From contig NZ_VAWB01000001.1 of NCBI RefSeq assembly GCF_006148925.1, forward strand, positions 192,001 through 256,000: a stretch of 64,000 bases of DNA, written 5' to 3'. Source of the stretch: Hyunsoonleella aestuarii (lineage in GTDB: Bacteria > Bacteroidota > Bacteroidia > Flavobacteriales > Flavobacteriaceae). The notes under the pieces are model-generated. The model was not told where the DNA came from. It saw nothing but the letters and a program-made list of their open reading frames with translations, and searched no databases. The position numbers and the translations under genes were made by a program. Position 1 is the first letter of the stretch, and the number at the start of each line of letters is the position of its first letter. Below are positions 28,638-36,568 of this stretch, piece by piece.

Positions 28638-29870
28638 CTATTTATTCTTTTCCTCAATCCATTTACTCATATACTTAGTACTTTGTGAGCTATGATATTG
28701 TAGCATTTGTCCCGTGAAGTTATTTTGGCGGTGTCTTGTAAGGTTATTACCTATTTGATTGATTCCTTCAACTAACTTTTTTTGAAAATTCGCTTTACTA
28801 AAACGTTGACTGACAATTTTAAATCCATGTTGCTGTTTAGTATTCCATAACCTTTCATCTTGGAATAACTGTATGGCTTTATTCGCAAAATCTTCTGGAT
28901 GATCCTCAATAAAACCGTTGGCTTCCAAATTACCATATATCCCTTCGGCTGCAATTGAAGATACAACACACGGTGTTCCATTTATCGTGGCATCGACAAG
29001 TTTTCCTTTTAAACCCGCTCCAAATCGAATAGGTGCTAAACAAACTTTGGCCGATTGCATTGCGTCATCCACATTTTCAGCGAATCCCTTGACAATAAAA
29101 CCTTCATTTTCATTATGCAACTGATTCACTTTCTGGGACGCATAGGCTCCGTAAATATGTAACTCTGAAGAAGGCAATTGTCTTCTAACTAAAGGCCAGA
29201 TAGTATTCTTTAAATACAACACAGCATCATAGTTGGGTACGTGTAAAAAGTTACCAATGGTTAAAAAATGATTTCTTTCTTGAAATTTGGGAAGTTTACT
29301 TTTTTCTTCATCTGAAATTGAATTCAACATAAATGGTAAATACAACAGTAAAGATTCGTCTACTTTAAACTCTTGTTTTAAAATTGCCATTTCAGCCTCC
29401 GAGATTATCAAACTCAAATCGCAACGGTAAATACTGGCTATTTCGCGTTTTGCAACATCACTTAACAAATAAGTTTTATCAAAAACGCCACCTTCTTTAT
29501 AAGCTTGCTGCCTTCCTTTACGCAAACAATGTAAGTCTTCTGTGTCTAATATTTTCAAAGCTTTTGGGCAATGCTCTGTAACCCGCCAGCCAAATTGTTC
29601 TTCCATCATAAAACGGTCGAACATAACAATCTCTGGATTGAGTTGTTTTATATAATCATCAAATGAAGCGTTGTTCAGTTCAATAGAAACTTGAGTAACT
29701 CCTATAGCTTCTAGATTAAATGCGTTATCACTTTTAGAACAAGGACTAGCGAAGACTACCTTGTATCCTTCTAGCCGAAAGACTTCAATTAATTGTAGCA
29801 TTCTCGTACCTGCAGCAGAACTTTTTGGTTCTGGCCAAACAAAACCAATAATCAAAAATTGCTTTAGCAC
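28638..29870 (-). CDS. GT4-like glycosyltransferase
   Basis: 410 residues with a GT-B layout. The N-terminal half starts IIGFVWPEPKSSAAGTRML and contains CPKALKILDTEDLHCLR; the C-terminal donor domain has NFLHVPNYDAVLYL, LHIYGAYASQK, and the sugar-nucleotide region SAKVCLAPIRFGAGLKGKL followed by EAMA-type 'NGTPCVVSSIAAEGI'. It probably adds a sugar to a polysaccharide or lipid at the membrane. It is monocistronic between a haem protein and the GMC pair, with no other glycan genes beside it, so the acceptor is unknown. Confidence 0.85.
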   Translation of the reverse strand: MLKQFLIIGFVWPEPKSSAAGTRMLQLIEVFRLEGYKVVFASPCSKSDNAFNLEAIGVTQVSIELNNASFDDYIKQLNPEIVMFDRFMMEEQFGWRVTEHCPKALKILDTEDLHCLRKGRQQAYKEGGVFDKTYLLSDVAKREIASIYRCDLSLIISEAEMAILKQEFKVDESLLLYLPFMLNSISDEEKSKLPKFQERNHFLTIGNFLHVPNYDAVLYLKNTIWPLVRRQLPSSELHIYGAYASQKVNQLHNENEGFIVKGFAENVDDAMQSAKVCLAPIRFGAGLKGKLVDATINGTPCVVSSIAAEGIYGNLEANGFIEDHPEDFANKAIQLFQDERLWNTKQQHGFKIVSQRFSKANFQKKLVEGINQIGNNLTRHRQNNFTGQMLQYHSSQSTKYMSKWIEEKNK

Positions 29871-29896
29871 GTGATACGTTTTTTTAGGTTATCAAA

Positions 29897-30370
29897 TTAT
29901 TCTGGCTGCTTTACCAAACTATATTTCATTCGAACACCTTTTGCCCAGTCTATAACAGCTTTTATGTCGTCATCAGAAAGATTAGCCTCTTTGTGCATCC
30001 AAATATAACTATTTAAGGGCATCTCTTTGTCTTCAACCATTTCTATAAGCTCTTCAAACTTATGATCTTTTCGCTTTACAGAATTACCTTCCCAATTAGA
30101 TACATTAAAATGCTTCTTTCCATGCTTAACATGATCTTCCATCCAATAATTAACAGGTGTAATTTTTGAATACCATGGATATCTCGTAAAGTCACTATGA
30201 CAGTCAAAACAAGTTTCTTTTAAAATAATCTTTACGTTTTCAGGCGGATTTGTTTCATTCATAAAAGCTTCAATTGTGGCTAAATCACCTTGATTCTTTT
30301 CTGGTCCAAAAAACTGCGCAACAACTAGAACAATGAGAAGTAGTATGAGGATTTTTTTTATTATTTTCAT
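29897..30370 (-). CDS. Haem-binding domain protein (single CxxCH, membrane-anchored)
   Basis: 157 residues from the ATG at 30370. It has an N-terminal membrane anchor (MKIIKKILILLLIVLVV) and a Haem_bd-type domain with one c-type haem motif CFDCH followed by SDFTRYPWYSKITPVNYW, the family signature. A longer frame extends to 30421, but its extra residues precede the signal, so I reject that start. It is likely periplasmic electron transfer or sensing. Lying 2 kb upstream of the GMC/subunit-3 pair on the same strand, it could accept electrons from that enzyme; this is inference only. Confidence 0.85.
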   Translation of the reverse strand: MKIIKKILILLLIVLVVAQFFGPEKNQGDLATIEAFMNETNPPENVKIILKETCFDCHSDFTRYPWYSKITPVNYWMEDHVKHGKKHFNVSNWEGNSVKRKDHKFEELIEMVEDKEMPLNSYIWMHKEANLSDDDIKAVIDWAKGVRMKYSLVKQPE

Positions 30371-30406
30371 CGGTATTATTTTAAGATTTAAAAATAAGAA
30401 AACCAT

Positions 30407-30970
30407 TTGACTACAGAGCAACTCTATAACGAATTAAATTATGTAAATCATTCCAGAGAAAAGCGTTTGTATTATTCAAAAATGCTACAGGAAAAGCCCA
30501 ATTTAATTCCAAGTCTTTTAGATATTCTATTTAGAGTAGATGATAAAATTTCACCTCGTGCAACATGGGTTTTTGAGTTTATGTGTAATGAAGATATAAC
30601 CATCATAGCACCTTATTTAGATACATTTACAGCAAATATTAAAAACGTTCATTTAGATTCGGCTGTTCGTCCAATTGCAAAAATATGTGAATTTCTTGCA
30701 AAGGCTTATACGAGTAAAACGGACAATTATATAAAACTGATTTTAACGGAAACACATAAAGAGCGCATCATAGAAACCTGTTTTGACTACATGATTAATG
30801 ATGAAAAAATTGCACCTAAAGCATACTCTATGAACACCTTATTTTTACTTGGGAAAGAATATGACTGGGTACATCCAGAACTAGCTTTAATTTTGGAACG
30901 CGATTTCCACTTGCAGAGTTCCGGTTTTAAAGCACGTGCAAGACATATTTTGAAAAAAATTAAAAAGTAA
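30407..30970 (+). CDS. Helical-repeat protein upstream of purB, function unknown
   Basis: 187 residues, mostly helical with HEAT-like spacing: KPNLIPSLLDILFRVDD, SPRATWVFEFMCN, VRPIAKICEFLAKAY, KAYSMNTLFLLGK. No signal or membrane segment. The best start is TTG at 30407; the next in-frame Met (residue 26) would remove conserved-looking sequence. I recall relatives annotated as adenylosuccinate lyase only by adjacency to purB; it has no lyase signature. It lies 74 nt upstream of the purB ATG, but purB has its own promoter. Confidence 0.75.
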   Translation: MTTEQLYNELNYVNHSREKRLYYSKMLQEKPNLIPSLLDILFRVDDKISPRATWVFEFMCNEDITIIAPYLDTFTANIKNVHLDSAVRPIAKICEFLAKAYTSKTDNYIKLILTETHKERIIETCFDYMINDEKIAPKAYSMNTLFLLGKEYDWVHPELALILERDFHLQSSGFKARARHILKKIKK

Positions 30971-31011
30971 TAAGTTAGGTATTCTAACTTCGTGCTTCAA
31001 ACTTTCTTTTC

Positions 31012-31019
31012 TATCTTTG
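31012..31019 (+). promoter_or_regulatory. Putative -7 element of purB
   Basis: TATCTTTG (perfect TAnnTTTG), 25 nt before the purB ATG, with a one-mismatch -33 TTCG (30989-30992) at 19 nt spacing. Confidence 0.55.
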
Positions 31020-31044
31020 GAACTTGAAAAAATCAAACAAAATT

Positions 31045-32388
31045 ATGTCGTTATCTGCGTTAAATGCCATCTCTCCTATAGATGGTCGCTATAGAAGCAA
31101 AGTCAATGAATTAGCCCCTTATTTTTCTGAAGAAGCTTTAATAAAATACCGTGTTTTAGTTGAAATAGAATATTTTATTGCGCTTTGCGAAATTCCTTTA
31201 CCACAATTGGAGAAGGTTGATAATGGCATTTTTAATGATTTAAGAGCAATCTATAAAGATTTTTCAGCAGAGGATGCTTCTGCTATTAAAAAGATTGAAA
31301 GTGTTACCAATCATGATGTTAAAGCGGTTGAATATTTTATTAAAGAACAATTTGATACTCTAGGTTTATCTGAATATAAGGAATTTATCCATTTTGGATT
31401 AACCTCTCAAGATATAAACAACACTGCCATTCCTCTGAGTATTAAAGAGGCAATGAACGATGTCTATGTTCCAGAATATTTTACAGTTCTAGAAAAACTA
31501 AAAATCTTATCTAAGGATTGGGCAGCTATTTCTATGTTGGCTAGAACCCACGGACAGCCAGCTTCTCCTACACGTCTTGGAAAGGAGATTGAAGTTTTTA
31601 TAGTACGTTTAGAAGAACAATTTAATTTGTTAAACGATATTCCAAGTGCTGCAAAATTTGGTGGTGCTACTGGAAATTTCAACGCGCATTATGTTGCTTA
31701 TTCAAATATTGATTGGAAAGTTTTTGGAAGTAGTTTTGTTCAAGAAAAATTAGGTTTACAACATTCGTTTCCTACAACACAGATTGAGCATTACGACCAT
31801 ATGGCTGCTTTGTTTGATACTTTAAAACGCATCAACACCATTATTATTGATTTAGACAGAGACATTTGGACTTATGTGTCTATGGACTATTTTAAACAAA
31901 AAATAAAAGCTGGAGAAGTTGGCAGTTCTGCGATGCCTCATAAAGTAAACCCAATTGATTTTGAAAATTCTGAAGGAAACTTAGGTATTGCTAATGCCAT
32001 TTTCGAACATTTATCGGCGAAACTTCCAGTTTCAAGATTGCAGCGTGATTTAACAGACAGTACGGTTCTGCGTAATGTTGGTGTTCCATTTGGACATACC
32101 TTAATCGGTTTTAAATCTACATTAAAAGGATTAGATAAACTTTTATTAAACGAAAGAAAATTTGCTGAAGATTTAGAAAATAATTGGGCTGTTGTAGCTG
32201 AAGCAATCCAAACCATTTTGCGTCGCGAAGGTTATCCAAACCCTTATGAGGCACTGAAAGGATTAACTAGAACCAACGAACAAATTAATCAGAATTCTAT
32301 TTCTAATTTTATAGATACACTAGAAGTATCTGATGCGATTAAAACTGAGTTAAAACAAATAACACCAAGTAACTATACAGGAATTTAA
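31045..32388 (+). CDS. purB: Adenylosuccinate lyase
   Basis: PurB acts twice in purine synthesis, releasing fumarate from SAICAR and from adenylosuccinate. It belongs to the fumarase/aspartase superfamily: LARTHGQPASPTRLGKE holds the catalytic His, and the family signature GSSAMPHKVNP carries the flexible active-site loop with its Ser. 447 residues from ATG 31045. A TTG 21 nt upstream is in frame but would be at or before the transcription start predicted from the -7 box. The 65-residue membrane gene follows 2 nt later. Confidence 0.97.
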   Translation: MSLSALNAISPIDGRYRSKVNELAPYFSEEALIKYRVLVEIEYFIALCEIPLPQLEKVDNGIFNDLRAIYKDFSAEDASAIKKIESVTNHDVKAVEYFIKEQFDTLGLSEYKEFIHFGLTSQDINNTAIPLSIKEAMNDVYVPEYFTVLEKLKILSKDWAAISMLARTHGQPASPTRLGKEIEVFIVRLEEQFNLLNDIPSAAKFGGATGNFNAHYVAYSNIDWKVFGSSFVQEKLGLQHSFPTTQIEHYDHMAALFDTLKRINTIIIDLDRDIWTYVSMDYFKQKIKAGEVGSSAMPHKVNPIDFENSEGNLGIANAIFEHLSAKLPVSRLQRDLTDSTVLRNVGVPFGHTLIGFKSTLKGLDKLLLNERKFAEDLENNWAVVAEAIQTILRREGYPNPYEALKGLTRTNEQINQNSISNFIDTLEVSDAIKTELKQITPSNYTGI

Positions 32389-32390
32389 GC

Positions 32391-32588
32391 ATGTTAACAG
32401 ATAAACAATCTTTAATACTCTGTGGGATACTTGCCACTGTCATTTTTGTAAGTGGCGTATTGAACATTCTTAATAATTTTATTGTCTTAACTGTGATAAC
32501 TATAATTTTTCTAACTATTGTGGGTAATCTGGTTTACACAATGAATAAGGTAAAAAAAAAGGAAGACTCAACTGGAAATGAAGAATAA
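32391..32588 (+). CDS. Small two-helix membrane protein
   Basis: 65 residues with two hydrophobic helices (about 7-25 and 28-50) and a charged tail (MNKVKKKEDSTGNEE). It follows the purB stop after 2 nt and is closed by a strong terminator, so it is a genuine operon member. I do not recognise a family, and no function can be inferred. Confidence 0.6.
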   Translation: MLTDKQSLILCGILATVIFVSGVLNILNNFIVLTVITIIFLTIVGNLVYTMNKVKKKEDSTGNEE

Positions 32589-32617
32589 AAAAGGTTTGCT
32601 ATTAAGCAAACCTTTTT
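32588..32617. terminator. Bidirectional terminator between purB operon and DUF4252 operon
   Basis: Perfect 12-bp stem AAAAAGGTTTGC/GCAAACCTTTTT with a 6-nt loop and A/T flanks. It lies between convergent transcripts. Confidence 0.9.
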
Positions 32618-32633
32618 ACATTAATATTATAAT

Positions 32634-33176
32634 CTATTTAAAAAAATTCATAATATCCTGAACATTAGACTCATCTACATTAGCATCTTTTAGGGCAGAA
32701 ACCAAAGTCACCATTTTATCTGGGCTCATATCGTCTCCTAACATCCTAACAACACCAAAACCTAGTTCCTTCGCACTTCCGAAGATAATTACCTCATCTG
32801 CTTCATCATCATCACCTATATACTTTACAACGATTTTGTTTCCTTTATCACTAAATTCCATTAAGTCTTGATATTTAGAATCGCTCAAAATTTCTTTTAC
32901 AATGGCTACTTCAGCATCAAGTTCTTCAACGTTTGATTCATTTGCTCTGTACCCTAAAAAATTTAATCGCTTTACAGAATTATAGGCTTCTTTTTGATCT
33001 TCAGTAAACTGAGAATCGTCTATCTTGACCATGGAAAGTGGAACATCCTGTGAGATAAAATTTGCCGACTCTTGACTATCCACAAAATAGCGTTGCAATG
33101 TTGGACCACTGTTACAGCTAGTAAAAATTGTAATTATTAAAACCGTTAAAGTTATGTAGTTGAATATGGGTTTCAT
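32634..33176 (-). CDS. DUF4252 lipoprotein (second copy)
   Basis: 180 residues with a lipoprotein signal (FTSC, Cys about 21) and a DUF4252 domain. The body alternates strands and helices: VAIVKEILSDSKYQDLMEF, VVKYIGDDDEADEVIIFG and a C-terminal VTLVSALKDANVDESNVQDI helix. DUF4252 proteins are small envelope proteins of unknown function, often found beside ECF sigma genes in Bacteroidetes. It is last in the sigma operon, separated from the first DUF4252 gene by 100 nt that hold a perfect 13-bp inverted repeat. Confidence 0.8.
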   Translation of the reverse strand: MKPIFNYITLTVLIITIFTSCNSGPTLQRYFVDSQESANFISQDVPLSMVKIDDSQFTEDQKEAYNSVKRLNFLGYRANESNVEELDAEVAIVKEILSDSKYQDLMEFSDKGNKIVVKYIGDDDEADEVIIFGSAKELGFGVVRMLGDDMSPDKMVTLVSALKDANVDESNVQDIMNFFK

Positions 33177-33206
33177 TGGTTGATTATTTTTTGATTAACA
33201 ATTACA

Positions 33207-33240
33207 ATATGCTGACGAATGATTTGTTTCGTCAGCATAT
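33207..33240. repeat. Perfect 13-bp inverted repeat between the two DUF4252 genes
   Basis: ATATGCTGACGAA (33207-33219) and TTCGTCAGCATAT (33228-33240) with an 8-nt loop. No T run follows on either strand, so it is not a standard terminator. It could be an operator or an RNA hairpin limiting expression or protecting the upstream message. Confidence 0.7.
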
Positions 33241-33276
33241 CACAACTGCTCATTTTAAGATTGATGTTTTAAAATA

Positions 33277-33840
33277 CTATTCCTTTTTATCTAAATGCTG
33301 ACCTCCAGGGATATTCATTTTATCGGTAAGCTTAGATATTTCATTCAAATCGATGTTCCCAGTAAGCGACACCACTACAGTTTCTATATTACGATTCTCA
33401 CCATTAATTTCTACGCCTTTACCATTCATTGCTTTATCAATGCCGCTTACAAAAATTAAAAGTTCCTTTACATGGTCCGAATCTTTACCTTCCTGCACAT
33501 AAAATTTAACCTCGGTACCGTCATCTTTAACCTCCATTAACTCTTCTAAAGAACTTGAACGTGATTTTACCCATTTAGATATATCCGATGAAATCCCTTT
33601 ATTATCTGTAACAATAGTTTTAAAACTAGTAATACTCTTTACCATTTCCATGTACGACTTAGCTTCAGGGTCGTCAATATTAACACCCATCTTTGCTAAC
33701 ATTTGAAACATTTTAGGTTTAATGTTTACATAAGTTACATCTGGACTTTCACTGTACTTCTCAAAAACACTTTTTTGAGCCATTCCTGTTATTGGCAATA
33801 ACATAACTGCCATTACAAATACTATTAATCTATTTTTCAT
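33277..33840 (-). CDS. DUF4252 periplasmic protein (first copy)
   Basis: 187 residues from the ATG at 33840 (MKNRLIVFVMAVMLLP), with a Sec signal cleaved near GMAQ. DUF4252 domain: VFEKYSESPDVTYVNIKPKMFQMLAKMG, then IVTDNKGISSDISKW and VVVSLTGNIDLNEISKL. An upstream in-frame start at 33873 would add basic residues before the signal and is less likely. It differs from the second copy in being soluble, not a lipoprotein. The pair probably arose by duplication and may act as the sensing or effector part of the sigma operon. Confidence 0.82.
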   Translation of the reverse strand: MKNRLIVFVMAVMLLPITGMAQKSVFEKYSESPDVTYVNIKPKMFQMLAKMGVNIDDPEAKSYMEMVKSITSFKTIVTDNKGISSDISKWVKSRSSSLEELMEVKDDGTEVKFYVQEGKDSDHVKELLIFVSGIDKAMNGKGVEINGENRNIETVVVSLTGNIDLNEISKLTDKMNIPGGQHLDKKE

Positions 33841-33911
33841 TGTTCTTGTTTTTAAATTATTTAAAGTTTTCATTTTTTTTGATTTTTTTACTGATGAAAG
33901 ATCAGTACATG

Positions 33912-34427
33912 TTAGTTTTTAAAAATTATTCCTGTTGAATTATCAATTTCATTTAGATATCCCAATGTTGAAGTACCTTTATTTACTTCATTTAGATACC
34001 CTAAAGCGGAGGTTCCTTTTTCCACTTCGTTTAGATAAGCTACTGTTGAAGTCCCTTTATTAAAATGACCTGAAATCATTTCTAAAGACTTAACAACTTC
34101 ATTATAAGCCAACTCTTTTTCAGATTCACTATAAGTTCCTAAATCATTATTGAATGATTTACCAAAATAGAGCCCCACCATAAGAACTGTTACTGCCGCA
34201 ACCGAAATCCATTTGTAATTAAATTTACGTTTAGTGTTTAATGGAATGTCTTTAGTAAATTGTTCTTGCTGGTTTACCAAAAAATAGTTGAACATAGGTT
34301 TATACATTTCTAAATGCGGTGCCACAGTGTCGCTGGAAAAATAGTTTTTCAACACTTGCTCTTCTTTAATCGATGTTTCTCCGTTCTCGTACCTTTCGAG
34401 TAATTTTTCTATATTATTTAATACCAT
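33912..34427 (-). CDS. Single-pass membrane protein with C-terminal tandem repeats, likely anti-sigma factor
   Basis: 171 residues. The cytosolic N-terminal part (about 1-70) opens VLNNIEKLLERYENGETS and has helices of the kind that bind sigma factors. It is followed by one transmembrane segment (YKWISVAAVTVLMVGLYFG, about 77-95) and a periplasmic tail ending in three 13-residue repeats of the form KGTSxxxYLNEVx plus a fragment. No zinc-binding HxxxCxxC motif is present. It overlaps the sigma gene by 14 nt. The position and topology fit an anti-sigma factor; this is inference. Confidence 0.75.
   Translation of the reverse strand: MVLNNIEKLLERYENGETSIKEEQVLKNYFSSDTVAPHLEMYKPMFNYFLVNQQEQFTKDIPLNTKRKFNYKWISVAAVTVLMVGLYFGKSFNNDLGTYSESEKELAYNEVVKSLEMISGHFNKGTSTVAYLNEVEKGTSALGYLNEVNKGTSTLGYLNEIDNSTGIIFKN
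33942..34058 (-). repeat. Three 39-bp in-frame tandem repeats
   Basis: Units at 34058-34020, 34019-33981 and 33980-33942 encode KGTSTVAYLNEVE, KGTSALGYLNEVN and KGTSTLGYLNEID. A truncated fourth unit (NSTG) follows. DNA identity is high but not perfect. Confidence 0.85.
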
Positions 34428-34923
34428 AATTATGCGTATTAGTTAATTTTTCTCTTATTGTTTTTCTTGCTCTAGACAAGTTTACACGAACTGCTGTATT
34501 ATTCATATCCAGCATTTTAGCAATCTCGTCAAAATCGTATTCTTCTATATCTCGTAATTGAATTATCATTTTTTGTTGTTCTGGTAAATCTTCTATAATT
34601 TTCGCAACCCAATTAACACTGTCATTTAATTCAACTTGCTTTTGCAAAGTCGTTTGTTTGTCTTCGTAATTACTATGCACAATTTTCAAATTTTGTGCCT
34701 GTTTAGACTTCAACTTATCAAAACAAAAATTCTTGGTCATCGTCATCGAAAATGCTTCAACATTCTTATATTCAGCAATTTTTGCTTTGTTATTCCATAA
34801 TTTCAACAGAACCTCTTGCGTGGCGTCTTCTGCTTCTTCAGTCGAAACTAATAATCGCTTTGCTAACCTAAAGACCTTATCTTTAAAAGGCATTACAATA
34901 TTTAAAAACTCACTTTGAGTCAT
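34414..34923 (-). CDS. ECF-type RNA polymerase sigma factor
   Basis: 169-residue sigma-70 family protein with only regions 2 and 4. Region 2 shows EEAEDATQEVLLKLW (about 28-42), the core-binding motif, and NVEAFSMTMTKNFCFDKL. Region 4 shows DLPEQQKMIIQLRDIEEYDFDEIA and the recognition helix NTAVRVNLSRARK. First gene of an operon with the membrane protein and two DUF4252 genes. A promoter of typical ECF shape lies 47 nt upstream of its ATG, suggesting it activates its own operon. Confidence 0.94.
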   Translation of the reverse strand: MTQSEFLNIVMPFKDKVFRLAKRLLVSTEEAEDATQEVLLKLWNNKAKIAEYKNVEAFSMTMTKNFCFDKLKSKQAQNLKIVHSNYEDKQTTLQKQVELNDSVNWVAKIIEDLPEQQKMIIQLRDIEEYDFDEIAKMLDMNNTAVRVNLSRARKTIREKLTNTHNYGIK

Positions 34924-34969
34924 TTTTGGTTGGGTTTAGTTAAACAGCTTCATTCTTGCTATTTGATAT

Positions 34970-34998
34970 TACGACGAACAACATCCTAATTTGTTACA
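34970..34998 (-). promoter_or_regulatory. Putative ECF-type (self-recognised) promoter of the sigma operon
   Basis: Minus strand: -35 TGTAAC (34998-34993), exactly 16-nt spacer, -10 CGTC extended as CGTCGTA (34976-34970). The AAC and CGT cores are the general ECF pattern, and no TAnnTTTG box lies near the sigma ATG. Inference from pattern and spacing. Confidence 0.6.
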
Positions 34999-35071
34999 AA
35001 AATTTTTTATTGCACAATATTGTAAGTAAATTTAGGGTTTTAAAGACTAAGTGTTACGTAATTAAAAAGCT

Positions 35072-36568
35072 ATGAAAATTTATAAAGCCCTATTAGTCTT
35101 TACAGTCGCTTGTTTACTTTTTACAAGCTGCTTTGAAGATAATGATGATAACGCCATTTCGGCAAGTCAACTAAATGATTTTGTATGGAAAGGCATGAAC
35201 ATTTTCTACTTATATAAAGATAATGTGCCCGATCTTGCAAATGATCGCTTTTCTTCCAATGGTGAATATGGAGAGTATTTAAATAGCTTTTCATCCCCCG
35301 AAGAACAGTTCGAAAGTCTTATTTTTCAAAGACAGTCGGTTGATCGATTCAGTTGGATAACTGATGATTATATTGCCTTAGAACAGTCTTTCCAGAATAT
35401 TTCGGCTACTAATGGCATGGAGTACCTTCTGGCTCCATTAAGGTCTGGAGAGTCTAACCGCTATGGTGTAGTAACTCATGTGTTACCTGAAACAAGTGCT
35501 GAAAGAAATGGTATTAAACGAGGTGACATTTTTTACGGTATTAATGGGACACAACTCTTTTTCAACTCATCTACAGACAATAATTACGATTTACTAAGAC
35601 TGTCGAGTTACACTATTAATTTTGGAGTTTATAACAATAATGGAACAACCAACACTTCTGTAGACGACTTTATAGAGGAAACTTCAGAATCTGTAGATTT
35701 AGTTAAAGAAGAATATATTGAAAATCCTATTTTTATTAATAAGGTTGTTGAAACTGGTGAAAAGAAGATTGGATATTTAATGTATAATGGTTTTACTGGA
35801 AGTTCTCAACAACTTAATGACGTCTTTGGATCTTTTAAAAACTCCGGAATTGATGATTTGGTGGTTGATCTGCGATACAACCCAGGAGGTTTTGTTTCTA
35901 AAGCTATTTTGTTTTCAAGTTTAATTACTGGTCAGTTTACTGGACAAGTCCATAATACAGAGGAGTGGAATGCCGAGATTCAAACTGCAATAGAAGATAA
36001 TGATCCAGAATTTTTAATAAACAGATATATAGATAACGAAGATGGTATGAGTTTAAATAGCTTAAATCTTGATCGTGTATTCATTCTAGCTACTAGAAGT
36101 AGTGCTTCTGCCAGTGAGTTAGTTATTAATTCTTTAGATCCTTACATCAACGTCGTGCATATTGGCACCAACACATCAGGAAAATACCAAGCATCAAGAA
36201 CCGTATATGATTCTGAAGATTTTGGTCGCGACGGAGCTGACCCAACACATACTTATGCTATGCAACCTTTAGTTTATAAAACCATAAATATTAATGGTGT
36301 TACCGATTATTTTAATGGTCTCACACCAGATATAGAACTAGGCGAACAGTTTACTAATATGGGCGTTCTAGGAGATATTGATGAACCACTTCTTGCAGAG
36401 GCCATTTCGCAAATAATAGCAACCGGGAAATCGTCTAATGCGAAATCTAATAACTTAAACTTCTTAGACGTTGATGCAGACAGTAATGAATTTGCTCCAT
36501 TTAGAAAAGGCATGTACTCCGATAAAAAAATCCCTAAAGTATTGGTCAATAAATTAGTTTTTGAATAA
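35072..36568 (+). CDS. S41-family C-terminal-processing-type peptidase lipoprotein
   Basis: 498 residues with a lipoprotein signal (FTSC, Cys about 16), an N-terminal helical domain, a PDZ domain (about 125-170, LPETSAERNGIKRGDIFYGI) and the S41 protease core. The core has LVVDLRYNPGGF, the catalytic Ser in ATRSSASASEL, and the GTNTSGKYQ segment with the likely catalytic Lys. It is surface- or periplasm-anchored and degrades or trims envelope proteins. Its stop overlaps the TTG start of the DUF71 gene by 8 nt, so the two are probably coupled, although a functional link is not evident. Confidence 0.93.
   Translation: MKIYKALLVFTVACLLFTSCFEDNDDNAISASQLNDFVWKGMNIFYLYKDNVPDLANDRFSSNGEYGEYLNSFSSPEEQFESLIFQRQSVDRFSWITDDYIALEQSFQNISATNGMEYLLAPLRSGESNRYGVVTHVLPETSAERNGIKRGDIFYGINGTQLFFNSSTDNNYDLLRLSSYTINFGVYNNNGTTNTSVDDFIEETSESVDLVKEEYIENPIFINKVVETGEKKIGYLMYNGFTGSSQQLNDVFGSFKNSGIDDLVVDLRYNPGGFVSKAILFSSLITGQFTGQVHNTEEWNAEIQTAIEDNDPEFLINRYIDNEDGMSLNSLNLDRVFILATRSSASASELVINSLDPYINVVHIGTNTSGKYQASRTVYDSEDFGRDGADPTHTYAMQPLVYKTININGVTDYFNGLTPDIELGEQFTNMGVLGDIDEPLLAEAISQIIATGKSSNAKSNNLNFLDVDADSNEFAPFRKGMYSDKKIPKVLVNKLVFE

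Noticed and set aside
33207-33240. ECF promoter for the second DUF4252 gene, because of CGTC in the palindrome
   Set aside because: No TGTAAC-like element lies 16 nt upstream of either CGTC; the symmetry is better explained as a hairpin or operator.
33893-33912. Terminator hairpin CTGAT-ATCAG upstream of the first DUF4252 gene
   Set aside because: Only a 5-6 bp stem, and the homopolymer run is A-rich on the transcribed (minus) strand, so it would not terminate the sigma operon.
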